DNA of 64,000 bases. Source: Rhizobium rosettiformans. Lineage in GTDB: Bacteria; Pseudomonadota; Alphaproteobacteria; Rhizobiales; Rhizobiaceae. Both the position numbers and the translations under genes were made by a program. This document shows positions 1 to 8,992 of this stretch, in pieces; position 1 is the stretch's first letter; every line of letters starts with the position of its first letter. The notes beneath the pieces are model-generated. The model was given only the letters and a program-made list of their open reading frames with translations. It made no database searches and was not told the DNA's origin. The DNA lies in NCBI RefSeq assembly GCF_016806065.1, contig NZ_CP032405.1, positions 3,686,001 to 3,750,000 of the forward strand, written 5' to 3'.

Positions 1-365
1 TCGAGACCGTCACGCAAGAGACCGTCGGCCACCGCCTGGACATGGTCGCCAAGGCTCTTCTGGGCAAGGAAGACGGCCACGACGATCAGTTCGAGGATGA
101 TGCCGAGGAGGCCGAGTTTACCGAACAGGACAGAAAGCAGCATGCCGAAGACCGCCGAGCCGGCGAGCAGCGCCACGATCGTGAAGACGCCATTCAAGCG
201 TCGACCTTCGGCTGTCAAACTTGTCCTGTTCAGGCGCTTTTCGAACAGATCGATCGCCTTGCCGAAGATCACCACCGGATGCGGCACCCGTTGCCAGAGC
301 CATGGCGGATCGCCGACGACCCGGTCGAGAACGATGGCGGCAAGAAGGAGCAGCAGGTGGTTCAT
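1..365 (-). CDS. cobD: Adenosylcobinamide-phosphate synthase CobD (CbiB-type), 5' part
   Basis: Partial gene: it starts at 365 and runs off the left edge, leaving about 121 residues. In alphaproteobacteria CobD is the CbiB-type membrane enzyme that attaches the aminopropanol phosphate arm to adenosylcobyric acid. Visible are a hydrophobic N-terminus, DRVVGDPPWLW at residues 14-24 followed by HPV at 29-31 (the family N-terminal signature), and a long hydrophobic stretch around 54-100. The start ATG overlaps the cobC stop as ATGA, so it is translationally coupled and last of cobA-cobB-cobC-cobD. The name clashes with enteric CobD, which corresponds to CobC here. Confidence 0.9.
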   Translation of the reverse strand, partial: MNHLLLLLAAIVLDRVVGDPPWLWQRVPHPVVIFGKAIDLFEKRLNRTSLTAEGRRLNGVFTIVALLAGSAVFGMLLSVLFGKLGLLGIILELIVVAVFLAQKSLGDHVQAVADGLLRDGL

Positions 366-1366
366 GCCCTCACACTCCGGAAAGTTCTGAGCGCCTCGCG
401 GAGACGCGCATCGCCGGTCTCGTCGGGGGCAAGGCCGAAACGCAGCCAGTCCGACCGGTAGTCGAACTTGCGCGTCAGGATCTGGCGGCTGCAGAGATGC
501 CGGTGCAATTCGCCGGCGCTCGCATCTTCGACGAGCTGGAAGAGATCGGTGCCACCGCGGATTGTGAGGCCGGATTCGGCCAGAATATCCTGAAGTCCAA
601 GCGCGCGGCTTCGGATATGCTGGGCAATGAGGCCGGTATCGGACGACATCAAATGCTCGGCAAGCACGAGCGCCGGGCCGGACACCGCCCAAGGTCCAAG
701 CCACTCGGAAAACCGTGCTGTGACGTCGTCGGCGGCGATGACGAAGCCGAGGCGAATGCCGGCAAGGCCGAAGAATTTTCCGAAGGAGCGGAAGACGATG
801 AGGTTTGCACTGTCATCGCCTGCAAGGCTCTGCTCCGGCAGCATGTCGCCGAAGGCCTCATCGACCACCAGTATGCCACCACGGTTTGCGAGATCGGCGG
901 CCAGCGCTCGAAGCTCGCTCGGTGTGTGAAGCCGTCCGTCCGGATTGTTCGGATTGACCACCACGACAAGACCGTGCGCCGTGCTGACCAGATTGAGATC
1001 ACTGACCGCATCGACCGTAAGACCGGCAAGCGTGAAGGCGCGCGCATACTCGCCATAGGTCGGCGACATCACGGCAACCCGCGCGCCTGATGGCACCAGC
1101 CGCGGCAACAACTGGATGACCGATTGCGTACCCGGCACCGGAAGTGGCAGCCGATGGCCCGCGCGATAGAAGCGCTGCGCCGCCTGCCGGGAAGCCATCT
1201 CCCGTTCCTGATCGGGCAAGCGATGCCAGGCCCGCATCGGGATCTCGGGCAGATCAGGCGGACAGGGATTGATGCCGGTCGAGAGGTCGAGCCAGTCTTC
1301 GATGCGCCCGCCATAGAGGGCTGAAGCGGCAGCGAGACCGCCACCATGCTGGATCGGCCCGCTCAT
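362..1366 (-). CDS. cobC: L-threonine-O-3-phosphate decarboxylase-type PLP enzyme CobC
   Basis: 334-residue class-I-fold PLP aminotransferase homologue of the cobalamin side-chain branch. By family it makes (R)-1-amino-2-propanol phosphate from threonine phosphate, the substrate of the next gene product, CobD. The sequence shows HGG near residue 8, NPNNPDGR at 138-145, a VVDEAF motif with Asp169, and the PLP lysine in SFGKFFGLAGIRLG (about Lys197). Length is normal for the family. It overlaps cobB upstream and cobD downstream by ATGA. Histidinol-phosphate aminotransferase is the nearest look-alike; the cob context decides the call. Confidence 0.93.
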   Translation of the reverse strand: MSGPIQHGGGLAAASALYGGRIEDWLDLSTGINPCPPDLPEIPMRAWHRLPDQEREMASRQAAQRFYRAGHRLPLPVPGTQSVIQLLPRLVPSGARVAVMSPTYGEYARAFTLAGLTVDAVSDLNLVSTAHGLVVVVNPNNPDGRLHTPSELRALAADLANRGGILVVDEAFGDMLPEQSLAGDDSANLIVFRSFGKFFGLAGIRLGFVIAADDVTARFSEWLGPWAVSGPALVLAEHLMSSDTGLIAQHIRSRALGLQDILAESGLTIRGGTDLFQLVEDASAGELHRHLCSRQILTRKFDYRSDWLRFGLAPDETGDARLREALRTFRSVRA

Positions 1367-2664
1367 GCGCCCTCTCCTGCAATGTCGATGAGGTGCATGT
1401 AAGACCCCGCAACGGACCCGCGCATCAGCCCGACGGCGCCGAGAGGTTCGCCGAGAGCGTCCTCCGCCTCGAACAAGCGGTCTGCCGCCCCTTCCGAAAC
1501 GACCGTGGAATAATGGAATTCGTGGCCGGTGTAGTTTCCACCGAACAGATCGGGAGCGAGCGATCTCAGCCGCCGATAACCAAGGTGCCGTTTGCGGTCC
1601 GCATAGCTCGTCACCAGCGGCAAGAGGCCGAGCATGGCGTGACGATGGCCGTCAGCGTCAACGAGCCCATCGCCCAGAACCATATAGCCGCCGCATTCCC
1701 CATAGATCCGCGCCCCCCGGTCCGCCGCTCCCATCATTAACGAGCGGAAGCCGTCAGCAGAGGCTAATCTCCCGGCATGCAACTCGGGATATCCGCCCGG
1801 TAGGTAGATTGCGTCAGCATCTGCCGACGGGCCTTCGTCAGCGAGCGGCGAAAAGAAGGAGAGTGTCGCGCCTTGCGCCCGCCAGCCCTCCAGGAGATGC
1901 GGATAAGAAAAGGCGAAGGCGAGATCGCGGGCGACGGCGATGTGCTGACCGAGAGGCGCGATGCCGCGCACCGGCGTGCTTTCTCTGCGAGGCGCGGCCT
2001 GGGCGATTGAAAGCAGTGTGCCAATATCGATCCCCGCATCGATGGTATCGGCCGCTCGCTCGATGAAGCTCTCAAGAGCCGCATGTTCGCCGGCCTGCAC
2101 CAAGCCGAGATGCCGCTCCGGGAGGGAAAGTTGCGGGTCACTCCTGAGGCAACCCAGCACGGGAAGCTCGGTCTTGCTCATTGCGCCGCGCAACATGGCC
2201 TCGTGACGATCGCTGCCGACGCGGTTGAGGATGACACCGGCGACCCGCACATCAGCGCGAAATCGGGCAAAGCCCGTTGCGATGGCCGCGACGGACTGCG
2301 AGCTACGAGCACAATCGATAACCAATACGACCGCCAGGGCCAGAAGGCTTGCGAGATCCCCTGCACTTCCCCTCCCGTCGGCGGCACCATCGAACAGCCC
2401 CATCATCGCCTCGATGACCAGCAAGGCGTCGGGTGATGTCTGAGCGGCCTGTGCGCCAAGAAACGACGGACGCATGGCCCAGGGATCGAAGTTGAAGCAG
2501 GGTGTACCACTCGCTGCCGTATGAAAGGCGGGATCGATATAATCAGGACCGGCCTTGCCGGGCGCCACAGCCACGACACGACGCTTCAAGGCTCGCATCA
2601 AGCCGAGCGTCACCACTGTCTTGCCCGAACCGGAAGCCGGCGCGGCGATCAGCAATCCGCTCAT
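1363..2664 (-). CDS. cobB: Hydrogenobyrinic/cobyrinic acid a,c-diamide synthase CobB
   Basis: 433 residues. Amidates the a and c side chains of the corrin ring using ATP and glutamine. An N-terminal dethiobiotin-synthetase-like P-loop is at residues 10-16 (ASGSGKT). A C-terminal class-I-like glutamine amidotransferase domain carries the catalytic Cys324 in GECGGYM and HEFHYS at 381-386. The start overlaps the end of cobA and the stop overlaps the start of cobC (ATGA both times), indicating tight coupling. The related CobQ (cobyric acid synthase) is longer and not supported by the order of domains and context here. Confidence 0.94.
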   Translation of the reverse strand: MSGLLIAAPASGSGKTVVTLGLMRALKRRVVAVAPGKAGPDYIDPAFHTAASGTPCFNFDPWAMRPSFLGAQAAQTSPDALLVIEAMMGLFDGAADGRGSAGDLASLLALAVVLVIDCARSSQSVAAIATGFARFRADVRVAGVILNRVGSDRHEAMLRGAMSKTELPVLGCLRSDPQLSLPERHLGLVQAGEHAALESFIERAADTIDAGIDIGTLLSIAQAAPRRESTPVRGIAPLGQHIAVARDLAFAFSYPHLLEGWRAQGATLSFFSPLADEGPSADADAIYLPGGYPELHAGRLASADGFRSLMMGAADRGARIYGECGGYMVLGDGLVDADGHRHAMLGLLPLVTSYADRKRHLGYRRLRSLAPDLFGGNYTGHEFHYSTVVSEGAADRLFEAEDALGEPLGAVGLMRGSVAGSYMHLIDIAGEGA

Positions 2665-3518
2665 GCCGTGTCTTTCCGCTCCACGGCAAGGGGATCGGGC
2701 AGAAGCTTGCGGCCCGAAAGGGCGCCCAGCCAGTCGAGTGACGGCCTCAGACGCACGACCTCACCGATGACGACGATCGCCGGCGGTTCGATCCCGGCGG
2801 CAAGCATGTCCGCTTCGGCGCGTCCGAGTGTGGTTTCGAGCACGGTCTGTTCCGGCGTCGCAGCATTGCAGACGAAGGCCACGGCCTCGCCTGCCCGGCG
2901 CCCGGCAGCCATGAGATTGGCGGCGATCTGGCCCATGTGTTTCATCGCCATATACATGACGATGACGGGTGAGCCGCGGCCAATGGCGGCCCAGTCGATT
3001 CGATCGGGCACGACGCCGGAGGAGTCATGGCCGGTGAGGAATGTCACGGCATGGTTGACTTCGCGGTGGGTGACCGGGATGCCGGCATAGGCAAGCCCGC
3101 CGATCCCCGCCGTGATGCCCGGAACGATGCGGAAGGGCACGCCATGTTCGACAAGCATCAACGCCTCTTCGCCGCCACGCCCGAAAACGAAGGGATCGCC
3201 ACCTTTCAACCTGAGGACGCGTTGGCCGGCCTTTGCGAGTTCGACAAGGCGCAATGAGATATCGCGCTGCTTGGCCGACGGCTTTCCGCCGCGTTTGCCT
3301 GCATATTCGAGGATGGCGCCACTGCGCGCGAGTTTCAAGCAGTCGTCGTTCACCAGAGCGTCGTGCACGATGATATCGGCTTCCGACAGCGCCTTGGCCG
3401 CGAGCAGCGTCAGGAGCCCCGGATCGCCGGGGCCGGCGCCGGCCAGCCACACGTGACCGGGCTCGATGGCCGGCAGGCTCGTGGGCAGGGCTAGACGCGT
3501 CGTGTCACTCATGGTCAT
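2661..3518 (-). CDS. cobA: Uroporphyrinogen-III C-methyltransferase CobA (SUMT)
   Basis: 285 residues. Uses S-adenosylmethionine to methylate uroporphyrinogen III at C2 and C7, giving precorrin-2, the committed step to cobalamin (and siroheme). Family motifs are GAGPGDPGLLT at 27-37 and RLKGGDPFVFGRGGEE at 103-118. There is no CysG-type oxidase/ferrochelatase domain, so it is a stand-alone SUMT. A GAGG sequence 8 bases upstream supports the first ATG at 3518; a second in-frame ATG lies two codons later. First gene of the minus-strand cob operon and divergent from cbiD across 107 bp. Confidence 0.95.
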   Translation of the reverse strand: MTMSDTTRLALPTSLPAIEPGHVWLAGAGPGDPGLLTLLAAKALSEADIIVHDALVNDDCLKLARSGAILEYAGKRGGKPSAKQRDISLRLVELAKAGQRVLRLKGGDPFVFGRGGEEALMLVEHGVPFRIVPGITAGIGGLAYAGIPVTHREVNHAVTFLTGHDSSGVVPDRIDWAAIGRGSPVIVMYMAMKHMGQIAANLMAAGRRAGEAVAFVCNAATPEQTVLETTLGRAEADMLAAGIEPPAIVVIGEVVRLRPSLDWLGALSGRKLLPDPLAVERKDTA

Positions 3519-3605
3519 GGTCTAGGCCTCGTGCGGCAAAAATGCAATTCCGCCATGGCTCTTTCCGACCCAAACCTTCGGCCACATGCCTTCCTCAAGG
3601 CCGCC

Positions 3606-3625
3606 GGCTCGCCTATAAGCGAGCC
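3606..3625 (+). promoter_or_regulatory. Inverted repeat abutting the cbiD start codon
   Basis: A perfect 7-bp inverted repeat (GGCTCGC at 3606-3612, GCGAGCC at 3619-3625) with a 6-base loop ends one base before the cbiD ATG. No Shine-Dalgarno sequence is visible in front of that ATG. The loop region includes TATAAG, which could serve as a -10 element and would make the transcript nearly leaderless. It could be an operator, a translation-blocking hairpin or chance; function is inferred only. Confidence 0.4.
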
Positions 3626-4762
3626 ATGAGTGACGTCGAAAGACAGGCTGTAGGAAATGGGGCCGAGGGCCACCGGCTTGAAAAGCCGGAAGGCACCCCC
3701 TTGCGCAATGGTTGGACGACGGGGGCCTGTGCGACGGCAGCAACCAAGGCGGCCTTCACGGCTCTGCTGACGCGTAACTTTCCAGACCCGGTCTCGATCA
3801 CACTGCCGAAAGGCGAAACGCCGGCCTTCGCGCTTGCCCGCGAGGGTTTCGACGGCGAGAGCGCCTATGCGGGCATCGTCAAGGATGCCGGTGATGATCC
3901 GGATGTGACCCATGGCGCCACCGTAATCGCGACCGTGACCCGCCTACCCCCCGGAAGCGGCATCCGCTTTGTGGCTGGCGACGGGGTCGGAACCGTCACC
4001 AAAGCGGGCCTGCCGATTGTCGTCGGAGAGCCGGCAATCAATCCAGTGCCCCGCGCCATGATGACGGCCGAGATCGAAGCGATTGCTGCAGCTCACCAGG
4101 TCAAGCCGGATCTCGAGGTGAAGATTTCCGTTCCCGGCGGCGCACAGATTGCAGAAAGCACCTGGAACCCGAGGCTCGGCATTCTCGGCGGGATCTCCAT
4201 TCTCGGAACGACGGGGATCGTGCACCCCTTCTCCTGCGCCGCCTGGATTCACTCAATCCACCGCGGGATCGACGTCGCCCGCGCCGAAGGTCTGCCCCAT
4301 CTGCTCGGCGCGACCGGTTCGACATCGGAAAAAGCGGCCCAGATCTTTCACAACCTGCCGGACGGCGCGCTGATCGATATGGGCGATTTTGCCGGCGGAT
4401 TGCTCAAATACCTGCGTGCCCACCCTGTCCCGAGGCTGACGATTGCCGGCGGTTTCGCCAAGATGACGAAACTGGCCCAGGGCGCCCTCGATCTGCATTC
4501 CTCACGCAGCCAGATTGACAATCACTTCTTTCTTTCAATGCCTTGCACCGATATTCTCACAGACTCTGCCCGGCGAGCCGTCGAAAATGCCAACACTGCG
4601 CTCGAAGTGCTTGAGATCATGACGAAAGAGAGGATCGCGATTGCCCCTGCCGTTGCCACGGCGGCAAAGCGGACGGCCGAAAGTGTGTTGCGCGACAGCG
4701 GCGTGGCGGTCGACATCATCGTCACCGATCGCAAGGGAACGATCATCGCCCATGCGAGCTGA
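3626..4762 (+). CDS. cbiD: Cobalt-precorrin-5B (C1)-methyltransferase CbiD
   Basis: 378 residues from the ATG at 3626, which fits the family length; an upstream in-frame start at 3542 would add a non-conserved extension. CbiD methylates C1 and releases acetaldehyde during ring contraction. The N-terminal motif NGWTTGACATAATKAAF is characteristic of the family, and a glycine-rich GGISILGTTG stretch follows near the middle. Several rhizobia and Brucella carry CbiD inside an otherwise aerobic cob set, where it is thought to do the job of CobF. It overlaps cobK by 11 bases. Confidence 0.92.
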   Translation: MSDVERQAVGNGAEGHRLEKPEGTPLRNGWTTGACATAATKAAFTALLTRNFPDPVSITLPKGETPAFALAREGFDGESAYAGIVKDAGDDPDVTHGATVIATVTRLPPGSGIRFVAGDGVGTVTKAGLPIVVGEPAINPVPRAMMTAEIEAIAAAHQVKPDLEVKISVPGGAQIAESTWNPRLGILGGISILGTTGIVHPFSCAAWIHSIHRGIDVARAEGLPHLLGATGSTSEKAAQIFHNLPDGALIDMGDFAGGLLKYLRAHPVPRLTIAGGFAKMTKLAQGALDLHSSRSQIDNHFFLSMPCTDILTDSARRAVENANTALEVLEIMTKERIAIAPAVATAAKRTAESVLRDSGVAVDIIVTDRKGTIIAHAS

Positions 4763-5444
4763 ACCGGAGGATGCGCCTCAGAAAATCCTGATCCTCGGCG
4801 GCACGGCCGAGGCCCGTCTTCTGGCGGAAAGGCTCGTGGCCGAAGGCCATGATGTCACCACTTCGCTGGCGGGGCGAACGGTTGACCCGATCCTGCCTGC
4901 GGGCACAGTCCGGATCGGAGGCTTCGGAGGGGCGGAAGGTCTGGCAGTCTATCTACGGGCGGTGGGCTTCGACCGGATGATCGACGCCACGCATCCCTTC
5001 GCGCGGCGGATCAGCGAAAACGCCATCAAAGCCGCGGCGATATCAGGCGTCCCGCTCGAACAGCGGCTGCGCCCGCGCTGGCAGAAACAGCCGGGAGACC
5101 GCTGGAGGAGCGTAGCCACGCTCGAGGCGGCGGCCGAGGTCTTGCCGTCGGGCGCGACGGTGTTCCTCGCCCTTGGCCGGCAATATCTGGACGCCTTCGT
5201 CGGGCGCGACGATTGCCGCTTCGTGGTCCGCATGGTCGATGCGCCGGAGATGCCGCTCGCTTTCGCGGATTACACCCTCGTCCTCGGCAAACCGGCAAGC
5301 GATCCCGACCGCGAGGCAGACCTCTTCACGGCATACGGGGTCACACATTTGGTCTGTCGCAATTCGGGAGGTCCCGCGGGTTACGCCAAGATCACTGCGG
5401 CGCGACGTCTTACCCTGCCGGTCGTGATGCTCGAGCGCGACTGA
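4752..5444 (+). CDS. cobK: Precorrin-6A reductase CobK (CbiJ-type)
   Basis: 230 residues from the ATG at 4752, inside the end of cbiD. By family it is an NADPH-dependent reductase that converts precorrin-6A to the dihydro form, the step right after CbiD/CobF. The N-terminal nucleotide-binding segment ILILGGTAEARLLAERL and the conserved DATHPFARRISENA are visible, and the C-terminal LVCRNSGG fits the second half-site. The reading-frame overlap with cbiD argues for coupled translation of two consecutive pathway steps. Confidence 0.92.
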   Translation: MRAEPEDAPQKILILGGTAEARLLAERLVAEGHDVTTSLAGRTVDPILPAGTVRIGGFGGAEGLAVYLRAVGFDRMIDATHPFARRISENAIKAAAISGVPLEQRLRPRWQKQPGDRWRSVATLEAAAEVLPSGATVFLALGRQYLDAFVGRDDCRFVVRMVDAPEMPLAFADYTLVLGKPASDPDREADLFTAYGVTHLVCRNSGGPAGYAKITAARRLTLPVVMLERD

Positions 5445-5456
5445 AGGTCAGCCCGT

Positions 5457-8400
5457 TCAGCGGAACTCGAAAATTTGGCGGAACACACCCGGCGCGATGA
5501 TCGACAGGGGGTTGATCACCAGATTGGGCTTCATCGTCGGCCCAGTCAGCTTGAAGGTGATGCCGAGCAGGCCGCGGTCACGCCCATTGCCGAGAATGGC
5601 ACCGATCACAGGCAATTCGCCGAACAATCGGTTTAGCCCATAGGCTGGCATGAAGGTACCGGTCAGGTCGATGCGTCCGGATTGATCGCGCACGATCCCC
5701 TGGAAGGTCGCGCCCACCTGCTCGCCGCGCACGATACCGTTCTCGACGCTGAGCGTGCCGCCGACCAGGGAAAGGCGGGCAAAAGCGCGCTGGAAGCGCG
5801 CGGAGCTCACGTCGATATCGCTGCGAACGGCATTGTTGAGGCTGCGTCCGTCGGCACCGGTCGGCGCGGAGACGATCGTCTGGAGCCGCTCTTCGTTTTC
5901 AACCTGGAAGTTGCGCAGATCGAGATTGCCGCTCCAGGCGCCGTCGCGGGTTTCCGTCAGGCGCAGGTTGGCAAGACCGCCGCCGAGGCGTTTGTAGGCG
6001 TCGAGAAAACGCAAGACGGCACCGGCATCGCTGGTGGTGACGGAAAGTTCTCTCAAGCCTTCAGGCTGACGCAGTTTAGCGACCAGCGCCTGACCGCTTC
6101 CCGTGACGCCGGAAAAGTCGACGGCACTGATCCGGCCTTTACTCGCTCCATAGATGATTGAAACACCCGACAACTGCTCGCCGCTGAACCCGACCACGCG
6201 GTCGAAGCGCCCTTCGATCTTGAGCGAAGTTCGCGAGGACTTTGTGTCGCCGCTATCGCTGGACGGCCGTTGCAAGGTGGAGATTAGCGAGCGAGCGTCG
6301 AAGGCGCGGCCATTGGCCACGACCGAATAGACGCCCTTGCTGAGACGAACGGTCAGCGCCACCTCGTCTTCCGGCGACAGGCGGACGCGAGACAGATTGG
6401 CGGCGACAAGCCCGGTATCATCCGCGGTCATGTCGCCGGAGGCGCCGAAGCCCTCACCATCCAGAGCGAACTTGCGGATCAGCGACAGCTTTCCGTCCTT
6501 GGCCAACTCGAACTTGGCGGTTGCGCCGATGCCTTGCCCCTTCGACCACCCCACCCAGGGAATGGTCAGCGTCGCGGATCGGAGATCAACGGAGACGGCC
6601 TGGGTCGTTTCATTGATCCGGCGAAGTTCCAGCTTGATCGCTCCATTGACGATCTCACCGAGGCCCGGCGCAAGCTTTTCGCGGGCCACATTGTCGAGCG
6701 TCGCGGTGACCACCCGTTCCCGGAGAACAGCGCCTTCGCCGCGACGCACCGGCTCGGTGAGGTTCACCTCCATGGGGACGTCATCGATTTTCGCCGATGC
6801 AGCGAGCTTGGCCTTGTCGCGATCGACCGACAGGGATCCGGTGACATCGGCGATCAGACGCCCGTCAAAGGGTTTGGCCACATCCACGTCGTCGAGAGCG
6901 ATTTCCGCCGTCCAGCTCGGTTCGGGTGGCGATTGATCGGGCACCAGACCGAGGCGGATCTTCGCCTTCCCGCGAACCTTGCCGGAAAAGTCCGAAGGCT
7001 GGAGGTCCACAACCTTCAGCGCTTCGATCGGCTTGAAGGAAACGAGTTCGGCCACCGCATCCGCAGCACCTGCGATATCGAGGTCGATATCCGCCATCAG
7101 AGGCTTTTCATAGGCGTCCTGCAACACCAGGCGACCGCTCTCCAGCTTGACCATGCGGCCTGACGGGAAGAAGGACCCGGCCGAGCGAATGGCGACGTCG
7201 ACCCGCTCGCCGACCATATCGAAGCGGCCATAGACGTCACGCAGCGGCGGCAGTTCGCCTGTGAGATTGAGACGCGCATCTTCCAGATCAAACCCGATCT
7301 TCAGTTCGTCGGCATTGAGCCGCACCGGCGTCGGATCGATCGACAGGCGGTTCTGAGGAATGAAGACATCGATCGTACCCTTGGGGATCATGCCGCCATA
7401 GAGGTTTTCGAGAACCCACTGCCGCGGCTTGGAGGCAATCCAGTAGGGCCACAATTGCTTCACCACAGTGGTGCGCATGTTCTCGACCACGGCGTTGAAC
7501 CGGATCTCCGGCCCCGTTCCACCGAAGCCTACCTGCAGCTTGCCGCGCATGTTGCCCGACGGCGTGGAAACGTCGAGCGTGTCGAGTTGCAGGCGGTTTT
7601 CGCCAACCAGGTAGCGACCATAGCCCTTCAGGAAGAAGGGAAACGGTGCTTCGCCAGCGCTCGGCACATTCGCTCGGCCATCGGTGACCACGAGATCGAT
7701 GCCGAAACCCTTGCCGAAACTGCTGCCTTCCGGCAGCCGGTCGAGATCGATCAGGCCACCGGACAGCGGAAAAATGGTTTGATCGAAACGCGCGGTCGAG
7801 TCGGCAAGCTCGATCGTGTCCTTGGCGAAGTCGTAGGAGAGCTTGAGACGGGCATCGGTAATCTCCTGCCGTTGGCCGTCGGAGTAGAAGCCGGCTTTCT
7901 GCATGTTGATGCCAAGCGAGACGCTGGCACCCTGATCCGGCGCCTCGCGCCGAGCATTGAGCAGCAATTCGGCCGAACCTTCGATCCCCTGGCGCGCCTC
8001 GCCCGTGCTGGAACGTCGCAGCAGGAACGGGGTCACCCGCATATCGGCAACGCGCATCGTCAGCGATTCGGCCCGACCATCGACATTCGTCGTCAGCGCC
8101 GTCAGTTCCGTTTGTTGTCCGTTGACCGCGACCGCACCGAAGATCGAAAGCGAACCGTCATCGCCGCGTTCCAGCACGATGTCGTCGATCGCAAGCGTCA
8201 TCGGTCGGCCGCTCGCACTCGTGGAGGCGATCTCCAGTCCGGCAAGGCGCATGCGGTCGAGACCGCCGCGGGCGATGAAACCCTGCAGCCGGTCGAGTTC
8301 GGCAAAGGCATCTGCCAACCGGGCCGGAATATGATCTATCCGCCAATCCGAGATGTCGACAGGCTCCCCCTTCGGCAACACCGTCGCATCGAGATCGATG

Positions 8401-8870
8401 CCCTCGCTGACGATCTCCCGGATGGAGAACCGACCGCCGAGAAGCGCCAATGGCTCGAGGATGAAACGGACCGAATTCGTCAAGGCAACCCGCTCGCCGC
8501 CCGCCTGTTCGTGCAACGTGACGTCCCGCGCCTCGACGGACAATTCCATACCATTGGAGAAGCGCACTTCGGTTCCGCCGATTTTGGCGGTGAACTGCGG
8601 TCCGAGCGCATTGTTGAGGACGGCCTGCGCCCGTTGTGCAAGAGCGGCATCGAGAGTGCCGCTTTCGACCACGGCATAGACCGCAAAGAACACGACGACC
8701 CAGAGCCCGGCGAAGCCGGCCAGCACCCGCGACAGGCGCCGGAACAGCGATCGCTTCGGCGGCGGACAATGCACGATGAGGGGATCCTCGGCCTGGGCAG
8801 ACGGAAGAGCATGCAGCGGCACAATGTCCCGCTTGCGAAACCGTAGCTTTTCGCCCCGGATCTCCGACAT
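5457..8870 (-). CDS. Very large AsmA/YhdP-like (DUF3971) envelope protein
   Basis: 1137 residues from the ATG at 8870. A longer frame reaching 9188 would overlap bcp on the other strand and is rejected. A cytoplasmic N-terminus of about 45 residues is followed by one membrane anchor (about 49-68) and a long periplasmic beta-rich region. The C-terminus (GTFMPAYGLNRLFGELPVIG, then GITFKLTGPTMKPNLVINPL) is typical of AsmA-like proteins, known in other bacteria for roles in outer-membrane homeostasis and phospholipid transport. The exact role here is unknown. It converges on cobK with 12 bp between stops. Confidence 0.8.
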   Translation of the reverse strand: MSEIRGEKLRFRKRDIVPLHALPSAQAEDPLIVHCPPPKRSLFRRLSRVLAGFAGLWVVVFFAVYAVVESGTLDAALAQRAQAVLNNALGPQFTAKIGGTEVRFSNGMELSVEARDVTLHEQAGGERVALTNSVRFILEPLALLGGRFSIREIVSEGIDLDATVLPKGEPVDISDWRIDHIPARLADAFAELDRLQGFIARGGLDRMRLAGLEIASTSASGRPMTLAIDDIVLERGDDGSLSIFGAVAVNGQQTELTALTTNVDGRAESLTMRVADMRVTPFLLRRSSTGEARQGIEGSAELLLNARREAPDQGASVSLGINMQKAGFYSDGQRQEITDARLKLSYDFAKDTIELADSTARFDQTIFPLSGGLIDLDRLPEGSSFGKGFGIDLVVTDGRANVPSAGEAPFPFFLKGYGRYLVGENRLQLDTLDVSTPSGNMRGKLQVGFGGTGPEIRFNAVVENMRTTVVKQLWPYWIASKPRQWVLENLYGGMIPKGTIDVFIPQNRLSIDPTPVRLNADELKIGFDLEDARLNLTGELPPLRDVYGRFDMVGERVDVAIRSAGSFFPSGRMVKLESGRLVLQDAYEKPLMADIDLDIAGAADAVAELVSFKPIEALKVVDLQPSDFSGKVRGKAKIRLGLVPDQSPPEPSWTAEIALDDVDVAKPFDGRLIADVTGSLSVDRDKAKLAASAKIDDVPMEVNLTEPVRRGEGAVLRERVVTATLDNVAREKLAPGLGEIVNGAIKLELRRINETTQAVSVDLRSATLTIPWVGWSKGQGIGATAKFELAKDGKLSLIRKFALDGEGFGASGDMTADDTGLVAANLSRVRLSPEDEVALTVRLSKGVYSVVANGRAFDARSLISTLQRPSSDSGDTKSSRTSLKIEGRFDRVVGFSGEQLSGVSIIYGASKGRISAVDFSGVTGSGQALVAKLRQPEGLRELSVTTSDAGAVLRFLDAYKRLGGGLANLRLTETRDGAWSGNLDLRNFQVENEERLQTIVSAPTGADGRSLNNAVRSDIDVSSARFQRAFARLSLVGGTLSVENGIVRGEQVGATFQGIVRDQSGRIDLTGTFMPAYGLNRLFGELPVIGAILGNGRDRGLLGITFKLTGPTMKPNLVINPLSIIAPGVFRQIFEFR

Positions 8871-8992
8871 GTCCTGGTGATTGTCTCCGTCGATCGATGC
8901 CGCTAACAAGTCGCTCTGGACGACTGCGGAGCGGACTATATATCGAAGGCGCCCACAATCACCCACAAAACGGGCAAAAGAAAGGTTATCCC

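Noticed and set aside
3519..3625. A cobalamin riboswitch between cobA and cbiD
   Set aside because: The divergent gap is only 107 bp, too short for a typical B12 element, and no B12-box-like segment is visible.
7455..8846. 463-residue open frame on the plus strand inside the AsmA-like gene
   Set aside because: It is an antisense shadow of a well-conserved large gene, with Arg/Gly/His-rich composition and no ribosome site or recognisable domain.
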